NCBI GenBank assembly: GCA_007117175.1
Contig: SKGZ01000086.1
Span: 1 to 15,038 of the forward strand
DNA length: 15,038 nucleotides
Reading direction: 5' to 3'
From: Bacteriovoracales bacterium
Lineage (GTDB): Bacteria; Bdellovibrionota; Bacteriovoracia; Bacteriovoracales; Bacteriovoracaceae
Shown here: piece by piece, positions 1 through 7,566 of the stretch
How the letters are laid out: every line of letters starts with the position of its first letter
Numbering within the stretch: position 1 is the first letter of the stretch
Notes under the pieces: generated by a model
Seen by the model: only the letters and a program-made list of their open reading frames with translations
What the model was told of the DNA's origin: nothing
The model's database searches: none
Made by a program: the position numbers and the translations under genes

Positions 1-797
1 AGGCTCACCATTTTTGACAGATGGGCATCCAAGCGATCTAAGCTATTTTGAATCATGGCAGAATTATCAGTGAGAAGACCATTTTTTAAAGCAGCAAGGT
101 CGGCAAATAAATTAGGCTCTCCCTTTTCTTTAAAGGCCGGTTTTTGAGAATTGATTTCCTCTGCTGTTGCCAGGCCGCGGGAAATTCTTTGCATATCAAC
201 GGCATCACCTTCCTCTTCTAGTTGTAGACTAGGGGGAGTGGGAGCAAGGGACTTTAAAGAAAAAAGATCTTTACCGTTAAGATTAGCCTCCACAAAAAAA
301 TCTTTATTCACCTCAATATAAGACTTTCCATTATCGCCATGATAATTCCCATCTTGATCAAAAGGCCTGGTTTGGGTTTTATGACCCGCAAATAAGTAGC
401 GATTGGCTAATTGTCTATTGGCAATAGCAAGAGATTGATTGCGCAACTGGTTCACTTCTTCAGCCACACTCTTGCGAACAGAGGGATCGTGAATATTAGA
501 AGATTGGGCCAAGGCAATTTCTTTAGCCCGCATCACCACTTCAGTGAGATCACTAATAGCATTTTCAGTCATTTCTAGTTGAGTCTTGGCAAAATTGGCA
601 TTGCGTCCAAACTGTGTTCCATCAGCTTTAGAGGAGCGAATAGAGAGTAACTCAGTATTGCCAATGGGATCATCTGATGGCTTTTGAATACGCTTGAGAT
701 TCGATCCTTTAATTTGTAAATCTTCTAATTTCGCTTTAGTCCTACTCACAGAGTAGTTGATGGAATTGGAAGCGCTATTTTCAGAGACTCGTGTCAT
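1..797 (-). CDS. flgL: FlgL, hook-filament junction protein (3' end off window)
   Basis: The reading frame is open from the ATG at 797 to the left edge (265 codons), so the C-terminal part is outside the window. The product starts MTRVSENSAS and contains the flagellin/FlgL N-terminal D0-D1 pattern: a heptad-rich helix, then RIQKPSDDPIGNTEL at about residues 36-50 and a second helix with AIAQSSNIHDPSVR. LANRYLFAGHKTQTRPF at about 130-146 matches the conserved NGRYLFAG-type turn of this family. FlgL forms the second junction ring between hook and filament, exported by the flagellar type III apparatus. It follows flgK by 6 nt with a GAGG ribosome-binding site inside the flgK tail, the usual flgK-flgL order. 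A flagellin is excluded by position after flgK and by the divergent helix sequence. The missing helix at the C-terminus cannot be judged here. Confidence 0.93.
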   Translation of the reverse strand, partial: MTRVSENSASNSINYSVSRTKAKLEDLQIKGSNLKRIQKPSDDPIGNTELLSIRSSKADGTQFGRNANFAKTQLEMTENAISDLTEVVMRAKEIALAQSSNIHDPSVRKSVAEEVNQLRNQSLAIANRQLANRYLFAGHKTQTRPFDQDGNYHGDNGKSYIEVNKDFFVEANLNGKDLFSLKSLAPTPPSLQLEEEGDAVDMQRISRGLATAEEINSQKPAFKEKGEPNLFADLAALKNGLLTDNSAMIQNSLDRLDAHLSKMVS

Positions 798-803
798 CTC
801 TCA

Positions 804-2270
804 TTACCTCTTTAGATTCATCACAGCATTAAACATATCTTCTGATGCACCAATCACCTTGGCAGCTGCTTGATATTGGTGTTGGTAGCGAATCATATTG
901 GCAGCCTCCTCATCCAGTGAGACTCCAGAGATTCTTTCCTTAATGGATTTATTTTGGGCCAAAATGCCCTTACTTTGTTCTTCTAACATTTTACTTTTAG
1001 AAGTCTCTGTTCCTAAGCTCCCGATGGCCTTTAAGTATTGCTCTTGCAAAGTAGAGGTCCCGTCATTTAGAAATTTTTCATTTTGCAATTTAGTAATTGC
1101 TAATGCCACTCTATTATCACCAGGAGAGTTGGGCTCTAGGGCCGAGGCGATATAAGCAGCGTCTTCTTTAATTAAATCTGAAAGATCAATTTTTTCGCTG
1201 GCATGTTCCACTGAATCAAGTTTTCTAAAAAAATCGATCCCTGTAAGCTTTTTAAACTGACCATTATTAATGACTTCGCCTTGCTCATTGGTGTCCACCA
1301 TGGCATTGATATATCCTTTGCGGTGGATAGCATTGGTGGCGGAGCTTAATTGATAGGCCATTAAGTCCATTTGCTTTTTCATATGCTCAACTTCACCATC
1401 GCGACTTTGAATCAAGGCTTGCAGTTTTCCTGATTGAACTTTGTCACTAAAAATCTGTCCAGGTCTGGAAGCGAAATAAAGATGAACACTTCCAGGATCA
1501 TTAGGATTTTGATCATCTTTTTTAAGGTGAGTAGCACCTATTTCTACATTGGTGCCACCTGTGACAATAGTTCCTACTCCTTCGATATTGACCACATACT
1601 GGCTTTTTTCATCTTCATAGGTCGTGACATTCATAAATTCTGAAAGAGAGCTGATCGCTAAATCTCTTTGATCTCTTAAGTCTGAAGCCTCTCCGCTGGT
1701 GACTTCAAAATCTGCAATTTGAGTATTGAGAGTGGCAATAGTCTGGGTGAGTGCATTGATTTCTTCAGCTGCGCCGATGATTTTTTGATTGATATTATTA
1801 GTGATTTCATTGAGAGTTCCACTGATTCTTTTAAAGTCATTTACCACCACTCGTGCATTATCGCGAACAATAGAGCGCACTGTTTCATCATCAGGGCGAT
1901 TAGCCAATTCTCGAAAGTTATTAAAAAAATTATTCAGCAGTTTATTCATGCCCTCGCCATTGATTTCATTAAAGATTTCCTCAGTTTGTCCTAATTGGTG
2001 GGCCCGTTCGCTGTGATACTGGTGATGACTTTGGGACGATAAAACCTTTTTTTCAATTAATTGATCGTGAATTCGTCTTACTTGTTTGACATCCACACCT
2101 TGTCCTACATTAATAGATCCCTTTTTGAGGGGGCTGCGAGCTTGGGCTTCTGCACGCTGGCGGGTGTAGCCTTCAGTATTGGCATTGGCAATATTGTGAC
2201 TAGTGGTGCTTAATTTGCGCTGAGCACTTCCCAGTCCTGATTTTCCAATATTGAGTAATTCATTAGCCAA
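804..2270 (-). CDS. flgK: FlgK, hook-associated protein 1
   Basis: 488 residues, close to the usual FlgK size (about 450-550). The N-terminus has the axial-protein signature, NIGKSGLGSAQRKLS followed by SHNIANANTEGYTRQRA. The C-terminus has the matching heptad helix: LDEEAANMIRYQHQYQAAAK and VIGASEDMFNAVM. These terminal helices pack together in the D0 domain, and the variable middle is surface exposed. FlgK forms the first junction ring on the hook, on which FlgL and the filament assemble. The start is a TTG at 2270, supported by GGAG six bases upstream; no in-frame ATG lies near the conserved N-terminus. It lies 20 nt after flgN, its likely export chaperone, and directly before flgL. Confidence 0.97.
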   Translation of the reverse strand: MANELLNIGKSGLGSAQRKLSTTSHNIANANTEGYTRQRAEAQARSPLKKGSINVGQGVDVKQVRRIHDQLIEKKVLSSQSHHQYHSERAHQLGQTEEIFNEINGEGMNKLLNNFFNNFRELANRPDDETVRSIVRDNARVVVNDFKRISGTLNEITNNINQKIIGAAEEINALTQTIATLNTQIADFEVTSGEASDLRDQRDLAISSLSEFMNVTTYEDEKSQYVVNIEGVGTIVTGGTNVEIGATHLKKDDQNPNDPGSVHLYFASRPGQIFSDKVQSGKLQALIQSRDGEVEHMKKQMDLMAYQLSSATNAIHRKGYINAMVDTNEQGEVINNGQFKKLTGIDFFRKLDSVEHASEKIDLSDLIKEDAAYIASALEPNSPGDNRVALAITKLQNEKFLNDGTSTLQEQYLKAIGSLGTETSKSKMLEEQSKGILAQNKSIKERISGVSLDEEAANMIRYQHQYQAAAKVIGASEDMFNAVMNLKR

Positions 2271-2290
2271 ACTTGACTCCTCAAACTCTC

Positions 2291-2779
2291 TTAACGAGCA
2301 CTTGTGACCTTTTCACCTTGACGGTTGTAGGTTTCAACGCTCTTTTTGCTGAGTGCAAACTCTTTTTTAAGTTGAGAGATATTCAAAAGAGCCTTGTTTA
2401 AAAAGAGTTGATTCTTTTTATTTTGCATTTGAATCTTTTCAATAATTTCAATTAAGGTTTCATTGTAGCGCTCAAGGTGGTGACTTAATCCGTATTCATT
2501 CTCAAGATAGGTAATGAGGTCATAAATTTTATCCATTTTGACTTGTGTTAACTCTTGAACTTTATTTAAGATTCGTTGTCTCTCATTTTCTATATTAGAA
2601 ATTTCATGCAGTAATTCATTTTTTTGATCAAGAATGACATTGAGTTGATCCATATCACTGGCTAGCAAACATTGATACTCATCTACGGCAAGATTAAAAA
2701 GATCACTGTGTCTTTCGCAAAATTGTTTCCACAGTTCAATTAATTGCTGATAGATAATTTTAGCTTGATCTTGATTCAA
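2291..2779 (-). CDS. flgN: FlgN-type export chaperone for FlgK/FlgL
   Basis: 162 residues, almost entirely predicted helix and coiled coil (for example residues 45-90 and 95-145), acidic to neutral, with no signal peptide. The C-terminal SVETYNRQGEKV resembles the family's short tail, which binds substrate. FlgN proteins keep FlgK and FlgL unfolded in the cytoplasm and deliver them to the export gate. Identification rests on size, helical pattern, the tail and its place between flgM and flgK, a classic arrangement; sequence identity in this family is low. The start is a TTG at 2779, with GGAGG six bases upstream inside the last codons of flgM, so translation is probably coupled to flgM (only 2 nt between the genes). 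No competing ATG gives a sensible N-terminus. Confidence 0.82.
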   Translation of the reverse strand: MNQDQAKIIYQQLIELWKQFCERHSDLFNLAVDEYQCLLASDMDQLNVILDQKNELLHEISNIENERQRILNKVQELTQVKMDKIYDLITYLENEYGLSHHLERYNETLIEIIEKIQMQNKKNQLFLNKALLNISQLKKEFALSKKSVETYNRQGEKVTSAR

Positions 2780-2781
2780 GG

Positions 2782-3111
2782 TTATCCTCCATGCTCAATG
2801 ATTTTATCGGCCAGTCCATCGTAATCAATTTGATAATCACCGCTATTAATTCTAGCTTTGAGTTCTGCTAATTTCGCTTCTCGATCAATTTCAGGAGCGC
2901 TATCCACTGCTTTTTTAATAGTGGCAAAGTCTTTCACACCTTCATTAATATTCACTTTGGCATGCCCTTGTGACTTTTGAGCAATCTCTTTAGCCTTCGC
3001 TTGATCATTGCGCTGAATACCAGTGTTGCCATCTGATTTCCTTATTCTTTGATCTTGTGCTGATCTTGAGTTGGGGAAAAAATTGGGTCTTACGTTGTTG
3101 ATGTCACTCAT
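2782..3111 (-). CDS. flgM: FlgM, anti-sigma-28 factor
   Basis: 109 residues, slightly longer than the usual 90-100. The C-terminal half carries the sigma-28-binding signature: a proline, then EIDREAKLAELKARINSGDY, then QIDYDGLADKIIEHG. The N-terminal half is polar and looks disordered, as expected for a protein secreted through the narrow export channel. FlgM holds sigma-28 (FliA) inactive until hook-basal body completion allows its export, which releases late flagellar transcription. The ATG at 3111 overlaps the end of flgJ by 8 nt and has GGGAGG five bases upstream. Here the gene follows ring and rod genes and precedes the late junction genes, so FlgM is made from the same transcript as the structures whose completion it reports on. 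This is seen in other lineages too. Confidence 0.93.
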   Translation of the reverse strand: MSDINNVRPNFFPNSRSAQDQRIRKSDGNTGIQRNDQAKAKEIAQKSQGHAKVNINEGVKDFATIKKAVDSAPEIDREAKLAELKARINSGDYQIDYDGLADKIIEHGG

Positions 3112-3397
3112 GTGAACCTCCCTTGTGGGACTTAGGTTGAATTTGATCGAGAATCAATTCTTGTATTCCCAGTCCTTGTTGTGCAATGATCTTTGCCCTT
3201 TCTTGATCTTGTAGTGATTCATAAAAAGATTCACCTGTACTCTTGGGCTGATTTTGTGGAACTGATTTTTTCATTTCTTTGATAAGTTCGTAGACAAATT
3301 GCTCTTCCATGGCCTGTGCCACTTCTTTGTATGGATTAACCTCAGCTTGAATCGCTTGTGGTTTTTGTAAATGATTGGTTCCCGGTTTCACTTCCAT
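3104..3397 (-). CDS. flgJ: FlgJ-type rod-binding/capping protein, single domain
   Basis: 97 residues matching the N-terminal rod-binding domain of FlgJ: a helix AQAMEEQFVYELIKEMKKSV (about 28-47), a loop with TGESFYESLQDQERAKI, then AQQGLGIQELILDQI. In E. coli FlgJ this domain is fused to a peptidoglycan hydrolase; here the hydrolase half is absent, as in many alpha-, epsilon- and deltaproteobacteria. A separate hydrolase elsewhere would have to open the wall for the rod. The protein has no Sec signal and is probably exported by the flagellar apparatus. The ATG at 3397 is the only possible start because an in-frame TAA lies two codons upstream. Its GAGGAG ribosome-binding site (3409-3414) is 11 nt away and lies in a predicted hairpin arm (see 3413-3453). 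It ends inside flgM. Confidence 0.87.
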   Translation of the reverse strand: MEVKPGTNHLQKPQAIQAEVNPYKEVAQAMEEQFVYELIKEMKKSVPQNQPKSTGESFYESLQDQERAKIIAQQGLGIQELILDQIQPKSHKGGSHE

Positions 3398-3412
3398 GTT
3401 TTAGGGTACTCC

Positions 3413-3453
3413 TCACTGTTCATTATAGCCCATTTAATGGGTGAATGCAGTGA
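3413..3453 (-). promoter_or_regulatory. Nested inverted repeat covering the flgJ Shine-Dalgarno
   Basis: In the 78-bp flgI-flgJ gap three pairs of arms nest around one centre. TCACTG pairs with CAGTGA (3448-3453 with 3413-3418), CATT with AATG (3444-3447 with 3421-3424), and CCCATT with AATGGG (3436-3441 with 3429-3434) around a single base. Read as minus-strand RNA the outer stem gains two G-U pairs (3454-3455 with 3411-3412). This would bury most of the flgJ ribosome-binding site GAGGAG at 3409-3414. There is no U-run after it, so it is not a simple terminator. The arms are seen directly; a role in control of flgJ-flgM translation or RNA processing is inference. Confidence 0.55.
3422..3427 (-). 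promoter_or_regulatory. Candidate -10 box (TATAAT) upstream of flgJ
   Basis: A perfect TATAAT on the minus strand lies in the flgI-flgJ gap, embedded in the inverted repeat. The best -35 at 17-bp spacing (CTGCAT, 3445-3450) matches only 3 of 6 consensus bases, so the promoter is weakly supported. If used, transcription would start near 3415, at the edge of the flgJ ribosome-binding site, and the RNA would lack the 5' arms of the hairpin. Confidence 0.3.
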
Positions 3454-3475
3454 AAGTGAAAAATCTACCGTTTTG

Positions 3476-4474
3476 CTAGATAAACTCTATTTGAGCGTTG
3501 ATGGAACCATTTTTGTCAAGTGTTTGGAAGATGGAAATCATATCTTCCGGAGTCGCTCCGATGGCGTTCAGGGCCTTGACTAATTCCTCAACTGTAGAGG
3601 TTTCTTCAATATGGTGGGCAAAGCTAGCCTGATCTTGGTCAGCGCTCTCATCCTTGATGCGCACTGTGAGGTTGTCATGGCTAAGTGCCACTGGTCGTAG
3701 TTGGATATTACCTCCAGCAACGATCGTTCCAGTTCTTTCATTGATGACAATCTTGGCCTTTTGATCAGTATTGACCTTAAAGTTTTCAATAATGGCCACG
3801 AGCTCCACCACTTTGCGACTATAAAACTCAGGTATAATCAAGTCTACTGTGGCTGCATCTTTAGGGTTAGCAAACTGCCCACCCAGTTCTTGATTGATCA
3901 CTTTGGCAATTCGAGCGCTAGTGGTAAAGTCCGGATCATTAAGAGAAAAACGCAAAGACTTTTTACTGTCAAAATTTAATTCGAGTTCTCTTTCAATGAC
4001 CGCTCCTTGAACAACGCGAGCATTGGAGGAAAATTTAGCACCTTTTTTGATTCCTCCAACTGAGATTTGTCCACTGGCAATGGCGTAGACCTTATCGTCT
4101 CCCGCCTTAAGGGGGGTGACTAGTAAGGTGCCTCCGGCAAGTGAGCTGGCGCCATTAATAGCTGAAACATTAATATCAATGCTCTGACCAATACGGCCAA
4201 AGGCAGGCATTTTAGCCGTGACAATCACTGAAGCAATGTTTTTTGAAGCCAATTCAGCCTTGGGGTCCAGTCCAAGTCCATTGAGTAATTTCTTCATTGA
4301 GGTATTTTGTAATTCGCCACCTCCATCTCCTGTCCCGTTAAGACCAATGACTAATCCGTAACCGACCAGTGGGTTTTCCCGAACCCCTTTGATGGATGTG
4401 ATGTCTTTGATTTTAACTGGCTTGGCCAAAGAGAAAATTGACAGAAAACTGAGCACTAGAATAATAAACTTCAT
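3476..4474 (-). CDS. flgI: FlgI, flagellar P-ring protein
   Basis: 332 residues (E. coli 365). A Sec signal peptide, MKFIILVLSFLSIFSLA, is followed by KPVKIKDITSIKGVRENPL and VGYGLVIGLNGTGDGG, the hallmark N-terminus of FlgI. The C-terminus LVKALNAIGATPEDMISI and FQTLDKNGSINAQIEFI also matches. FlgI is secreted to the periplasm and polymerises with the help of FlgA into the P ring, the bushing in the peptidoglycan around the rod. Start ATG at 4474 with GAGG six bases upstream; only 3 nt separate it from flgH, so both are co-translated. It is followed by the only sizeable gap of the operon. The sequence looks complete and functional. Confidence 0.97.
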   Translation of the reverse strand: MKFIILVLSFLSIFSLAKPVKIKDITSIKGVRENPLVGYGLVIGLNGTGDGGGELQNTSMKKLLNGLGLDPKAELASKNIASVIVTAKMPAFGRIGQSIDINVSAINGASSLAGGTLLVTPLKAGDDKVYAIASGQISVGGIKKGAKFSSNARVVQGAVIERELELNFDSKKSLRFSLNDPDFTTSARIAKVINQELGGQFANPKDAATVDLIIPEFYSRKVVELVAIIENFKVNTDQKAKIVINERTGTIVAGGNIQLRPVALSHDNLTVRIKDESADQDQASFAHHIEETSTVEELVKALNAIGATPEDMISIFQTLDKNGSINAQIEFI

Positions 4475-4477
4475 AAA

Positions 4478-5242
4478 TTACCTCATGACCTTAACTCGTG
4501 ATTCTATAATATGATCGGAGTGAATACTGCCATCCTCAGCAATATGTTCCTTTAAAACCATTGCCTCCACTTCAACCATTAATTTATCATTGCGAAAAAA
4601 GACTTCTTTACTTCCTTTGAGAATGACGTGGCGGTTACTGAGTTCATGATGAACTCTTGAGGGAATTTTATCATAGACGATGACTGCCTCGTCTTGATTA
4701 TCTTCACTGGCTGCTTGTGATTGAGCTTGACTCTGTTGTTCATTTTGTTGTGGTGATCTTCTGGCACTGGCGGCACCTCGCGCGGGTGCACTGGTTGCGG
4801 GCATAAATGAAGGAGTGCTTTGCCTAGCGTGTCTGCGCAGTTCTCTGGAAATATCTTCTTTAAATGATTGCAGAACATTGATCACCACAATCTCGCCCAA
4901 TTGTAGATTTAATCTTCTATTTTCCGCAGATCGAATGCCATCATAATTTCCCCAAAGACTTCCACCGGAGTCTTGATCGATAAAATCACTAGCGGTGTAG
5001 CGACCTAAGGTTTTGGGAGTTGGTGGAGTTGAGCCTTCTTGGGGAGAAGTGTAGGTAATAGGATTACTCACTGGTCTGCGGTCATATTCTCTGCTATTTT
5101 TCTTAGGATAAGGCCAGCCGTGACCTTGTTGACGGTGTTGCATTTTTTCTTCATAACTAATTCTTCGGTGCATTTTATTGACATAACTGGCACAAGAGGT
5201 GAAGAAAAAGAGTATGAGTAAAAATAGACTCAACTGTTTCAT
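4478..5242 (-). CDS. flgH: FlgH, flagellar L-ring lipoprotein (divergent)
   Basis: 254 residues. A lipoprotein signal with lipobox FTSC places the lipidated Cys at residue 17. FlgH forms the L ring in the outer membrane. Recognisable core: GGSLWGNYDGIRSAENRR and LNLQLGEIVVINV at residues 93-123, corresponding to the family's SLF...R...GD-type motif, and a later beta-rich region VHHELSNRHVILKG to MVEVEAMVLKEH. Two things are odd. Residues 138-185 are a low-complexity segment rich in Ala, Ser, Gln, Pro and Arg. The protein also stops at ESRVKVMR, without the aromatic, glycine-rich tail (GWL-type) seen in enterobacterial FlgH. Position between flgA and flgI supports the assignment. The ATG at 5242 overlaps the flgA stop (ATGA). 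Confidence 0.88.
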   Translation of the reverse strand: MKQLSLFLLILFFFTSCASYVNKMHRRISYEEKMQHRQQGHGWPYPKKNSREYDRRPVSNPITYTSPQEGSTPPTPKTLGRYTASDFIDQDSGGSLWGNYDGIRSAENRRLNLQLGEIVVINVLQSFKEDISRELRRHARQSTPSFMPATSAPARGAASARRSPQQNEQQSQAQSQAASEDNQDEAVIVYDKIPSRVHHELSNRHVILKGSKEVFFRNDKLMVEVEAMVLKEHIAEDGSIHSDHIIESRVKVMR

Positions 5243-5958
5243 TGCCTAATCCTTACTGTTTGTTGATTAATAACCACACCTTCAAAAATTTTCTTAGACT
5301 GTAAATTTTGCACCTGAAGACTCTCTCCCAAACCAGCTCCATGCATCGCCCGTCCACTAGTTTTTAACTGCAGTGAAGTGGTGTCATAGATGACTTCAAT
5401 TAAACTTCCTGGCCTAATAATCTTGATTGGTTTTAAATGATGGGCCTCTAGTTGCGTTCCTTTGGCAAGGCTTTGAGTGGTTTGAAAGTATTTAAGATCA
5501 TCAACTGTGATTTCAAGTCCTTTAATTGCGCTAGCCGAGCCCATTTTTTTAAAAAAGCTAGCATCTAGTTTTTGGTGGCTAGAAATCGGTCGATTGCTGA
5601 TGAGCAGGGTCTCTTGTCTTTGCACAGTAAAAGGATATTTTTTTCCATTGAGGGTAAACTCAGAGGTTTCAGCATTAAACTGACATTGAATATTGTCTGA
5701 ATCATACTCTGCTAGAGCTGGTCCTTGGACTTGATAATCAACATGATAATGTGCGCAATCAGAAAGATTTGAGCTGTTAGCCTTTAGTTCTTCAATTTTA
5801 TTTGTGAGTTGGTCCAGACTACACTGGTCTGCATAGAGAGCAAGATCTTTAGCTTGAATTTCCTTTTTTAATAAAATAACAGAATCACTGAGATAAAACT
5901 GACAACTCATAGAGCTGAAACTAGAGAAGCTAATCAAAATAAGGATGAGTTTAATCAT
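5239..5958 (-). CDS. flgA: FlgA, P-ring assembly chaperone (SAF domain)
   Basis: 239 residues with an N-terminal signal peptide (MIKLILILISFSSFSS), so periplasmic. The second half carries the SAF fold of FlgA: RPISSHQKLDASFFKKM, then QSLAKGTQLEAHHLKPI and IIRPGSLIEVIYDTTSLQL, ending LQSKKIFEGVVINQQTVRIR. FlgA binds FlgI in the periplasm and is required for P-ring polymerisation. The first half (about residues 20-105) is poorly conserved and contains several cysteines (for example in DQCSLD, SDCAHYH, IQCQF), which might form disulfides; this is inference. A Cys at residue 19 is preceded by SMS, a poor lipobox, so a lipoprotein is less likely. The ATG at 5958 overlaps the flgG stop by one base (TAATG), and the gene overlaps flgH by 4 nt. 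Confidence 0.92.
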   Translation of the reverse strand: MIKLILILISFSSFSSMSCQFYLSDSVILLKKEIQAKDLALYADQCSLDQLTNKIEELKANSSNLSDCAHYHVDYQVQGPALAEYDSDNIQCQFNAETSEFTLNGKKYPFTVQRQETLLISNRPISSHQKLDASFFKKMGSASAIKGLEITVDDLKYFQTTQSLAKGTQLEAHHLKPIKIIRPGSLIEVIYDTTSLQLKTSGRAMHGAGLGESLQVQNLQSKKIFEGVVINQQTVRIRQ

Positions 5959-6743
5959 TATTTAAGTCCATTCACAGTTTGCATCATCTGGTCTGCAACG
6001 CCCATCACTTTGGAATTCATTTCATAGGCTCTTTGCGCCTTAATTAAATCAGTCATTTCATTCATGACACTCACATTAGAACTTTCTAACATTCCTTGTT
6101 CAATGGTCCCCGCAATCTCACGTCCCGCCTCCATTTGAGTGGGGAAGCCACTGCCAGCTGTTGCTCCGTAAAGATTACCTCCAAGGCTTTTCAAGCCGGT
6201 GGGGTTAGTGAAAGTAAAAATTGGAATCTCGCCTAGCTGGGTAGGTTCAACGGTGCCCTTAGTGTAGGCTTCAACCTTACCATTGGCAGTAATATTGAGA
6301 TGGGTTGTATTAGGGGGAATATTGATTCCAGGGAAAACCTTTTGACCACTCTTGGTGACTAAGTTTCCTTGGGAGTCGACTCCAAAGCTCCCATCTCGAG
6401 TGTAGTGGACTTGATCATCAGCGCTAATAATTCCAAAGAAACCTTCACCTTGAATCATGAGATCATAGGGATTATTAGTCACTTGCACGGAGCCCTGTTC
6501 AAAGTTTTTGCGTACAGCACTGGTCTTTGCTCCTGATCCAATCTGAAGACCGACACTGTATTCACTGTCATTTGATGAGCGATCTCCAGCTTCTTGAATC
6601 GTTTCATAGAGTAGATCATTGAACTCAGCTCTACTTTTTTTAAATGCATTGGTATTGGCGTTGGCAATATTATTCGAAATAGTATTCACATTGGTCTCTT
6701 GAGCTGCCATTCCTGTTGCTGAGGTATGTAGTGCTCTAATCAT
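5958..6743 (-). CDS. flgG: FlgG, distal rod protein
   Basis: 261 residues, the exact usual size for FlgG. It starts MIRALHTSATGMAAQE with TISNNIANANTNAFKK, the conserved rod/hook N-terminal motif. It continues with GVQVTNNPYDLMIQGEGFF-like text (QGSVQVTNNPYDLMIQ, then GEGFFGI) and ends ESSNVSVMNEMTDLIKAQR and AYEMNSKVMGVADQMMQTV. FlgG builds the distal rod that passes through the P and L rings. The start ATG at 6743 has AAGGAG seven bases upstream, overlapping the flgF stop; the gap to flgF is 11 nt. All conserved terminal helices are intact. It is distinguished from flgF by a closer match to the FlgG motifs and by its position just before flgA. Confidence 0.97.
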   Translation of the reverse strand: MIRALHTSATGMAAQETNVNTISNNIANANTNAFKKSRAEFNDLLYETIQEAGDRSSNDSEYSVGLQIGSGAKTSAVRKNFEQGSVQVTNNPYDLMIQGEGFFGIISADDQVHYTRDGSFGVDSQGNLVTKSGQKVFPGINIPPNTTHLNITANGKVEAYTKGTVEPTQLGEIPIFTFTNPTGLKSLGGNLYGATAGSGFPTQMEAGREIAGTIEQGMLESSNVSVMNEMTDLIKAQRAYEMNSKVMGVADQMMQTVNGLK

Positions 6744-6754
6744 ATTCCTTCTCC

Positions 6755-7552
6755 TTAGAAGCGAGCCAAGTCGTTGGCAGCTTTCACATTAATTGCATCA
6801 TAGGCTTGTATTGCCTTTTGAATAGTATCGAAATGGCGGTGGGCCTTAATTAACTCTGACATTTCACCAATGGCATTGACGTTAGAGCTCTCAAGAAAAC
6901 CTTGGTGAACTACGGTGAGTTCATTAGATTCTTTTTTATTGGCTTGATCAATATTGATAAAGTTAAGGTTTTCACTTTTTCTTAGTGCGTGAACATCATT
7001 AAACTCGACAATAGAGAGTTGAGAAATCTGATTTTCTCCTTGGAATATATTACCTTTGCCATCAATAGAGATGGGTTTTTGAGAGTCAAGTTTAATTTTC
7101 CGATTTTCGGCATCTCCTTGCCCTGCAGCCAGAACATGAGCACCATCTGCGGTGACTAGTTCTGACTGAGAGTTAAGGGAGAGTGCTGCTTTGCGAGTGA
7201 AGCGAATCCCATTCTCTGTAGAGATTTCTAAGAAACCAGGGCCTTTTAATGCTAAATCAAGTGGGTTTTGAGTCGGGACCAGTGAGCCCTGAGAAAAATC
7301 TGTATAACTACCAGCAACCTTTACCTTTGCATTTTCGGCACCTTGAGAGCGGTAAAAATCATCAGGTGAAAATTCACCTCTTGGTATATCAATATCATCA
7401 CTAGGGTTTTCAAGTTGAGTAAGATATTCCTTGAAAATTAAATCATCTTTTTTAAAACCAGTCGTATTAGCATTGGCGATATTATTGGCAATGGTGTCAA
7501 CTTTTTGCTGTTGGGCAATTTGTCCAGAAACCGGTACCCAGATGCTTTTCAC
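6755..7552 (-). CDS. flgF: FlgF, proximal rod protein
   Basis: 265 residues of the rod/hook family: N-terminal VSGQIAQQQKVDTIANNIAN with ANTTGFKKDDLIFKE; middle QNPLDLALKGPGFLEI and RFTRKAALSLNSQSELVT; C-terminal GFLESSNVNAIGEMSELIKA. It is more divergent than the neighbouring FlgG, as expected for FlgF, which forms part of the proximal rod. The start is a GTG at 7552 with GGAG six bases upstream; no ATG gives the conserved N-terminus. It is the first gene of the visible flagellar operon, divergent from xseB, with a candidate TATAAT and a palindrome in its leader. It could instead be called a second FlgG-like rod protein, but the paired flgF-flgG order favours FlgF. Confidence 0.9.
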   Translation of the reverse strand: MKSIWVPVSGQIAQQQKVDTIANNIANANTTGFKKDDLIFKEYLTQLENPSDDIDIPRGEFSPDDFYRSQGAENAKVKVAGSYTDFSQGSLVPTQNPLDLALKGPGFLEISTENGIRFTRKAALSLNSQSELVTADGAHVLAAGQGDAENRKIKLDSQKPISIDGKGNIFQGENQISQLSIVEFNDVHALRKSENLNFINIDQANKKESNELTVVHQGFLESSNVNAIGEMSELIKAHRHFDTIQKAIQAYDAINVKAANDLARF

Positions 7553-7566
7553 TGATCTCTCCTTTC

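Noticed and set aside
898..2016. Plus-strand open frames opposite flgK
   Set aside because: They are antisense to a well-conserved gene, lack ribosome-binding sites and show no recognisable protein features.
3580..3979. Alternative frames within flgI on both strands
   Set aside because: flgI is intact with motifs end to end; these frames are shadows.
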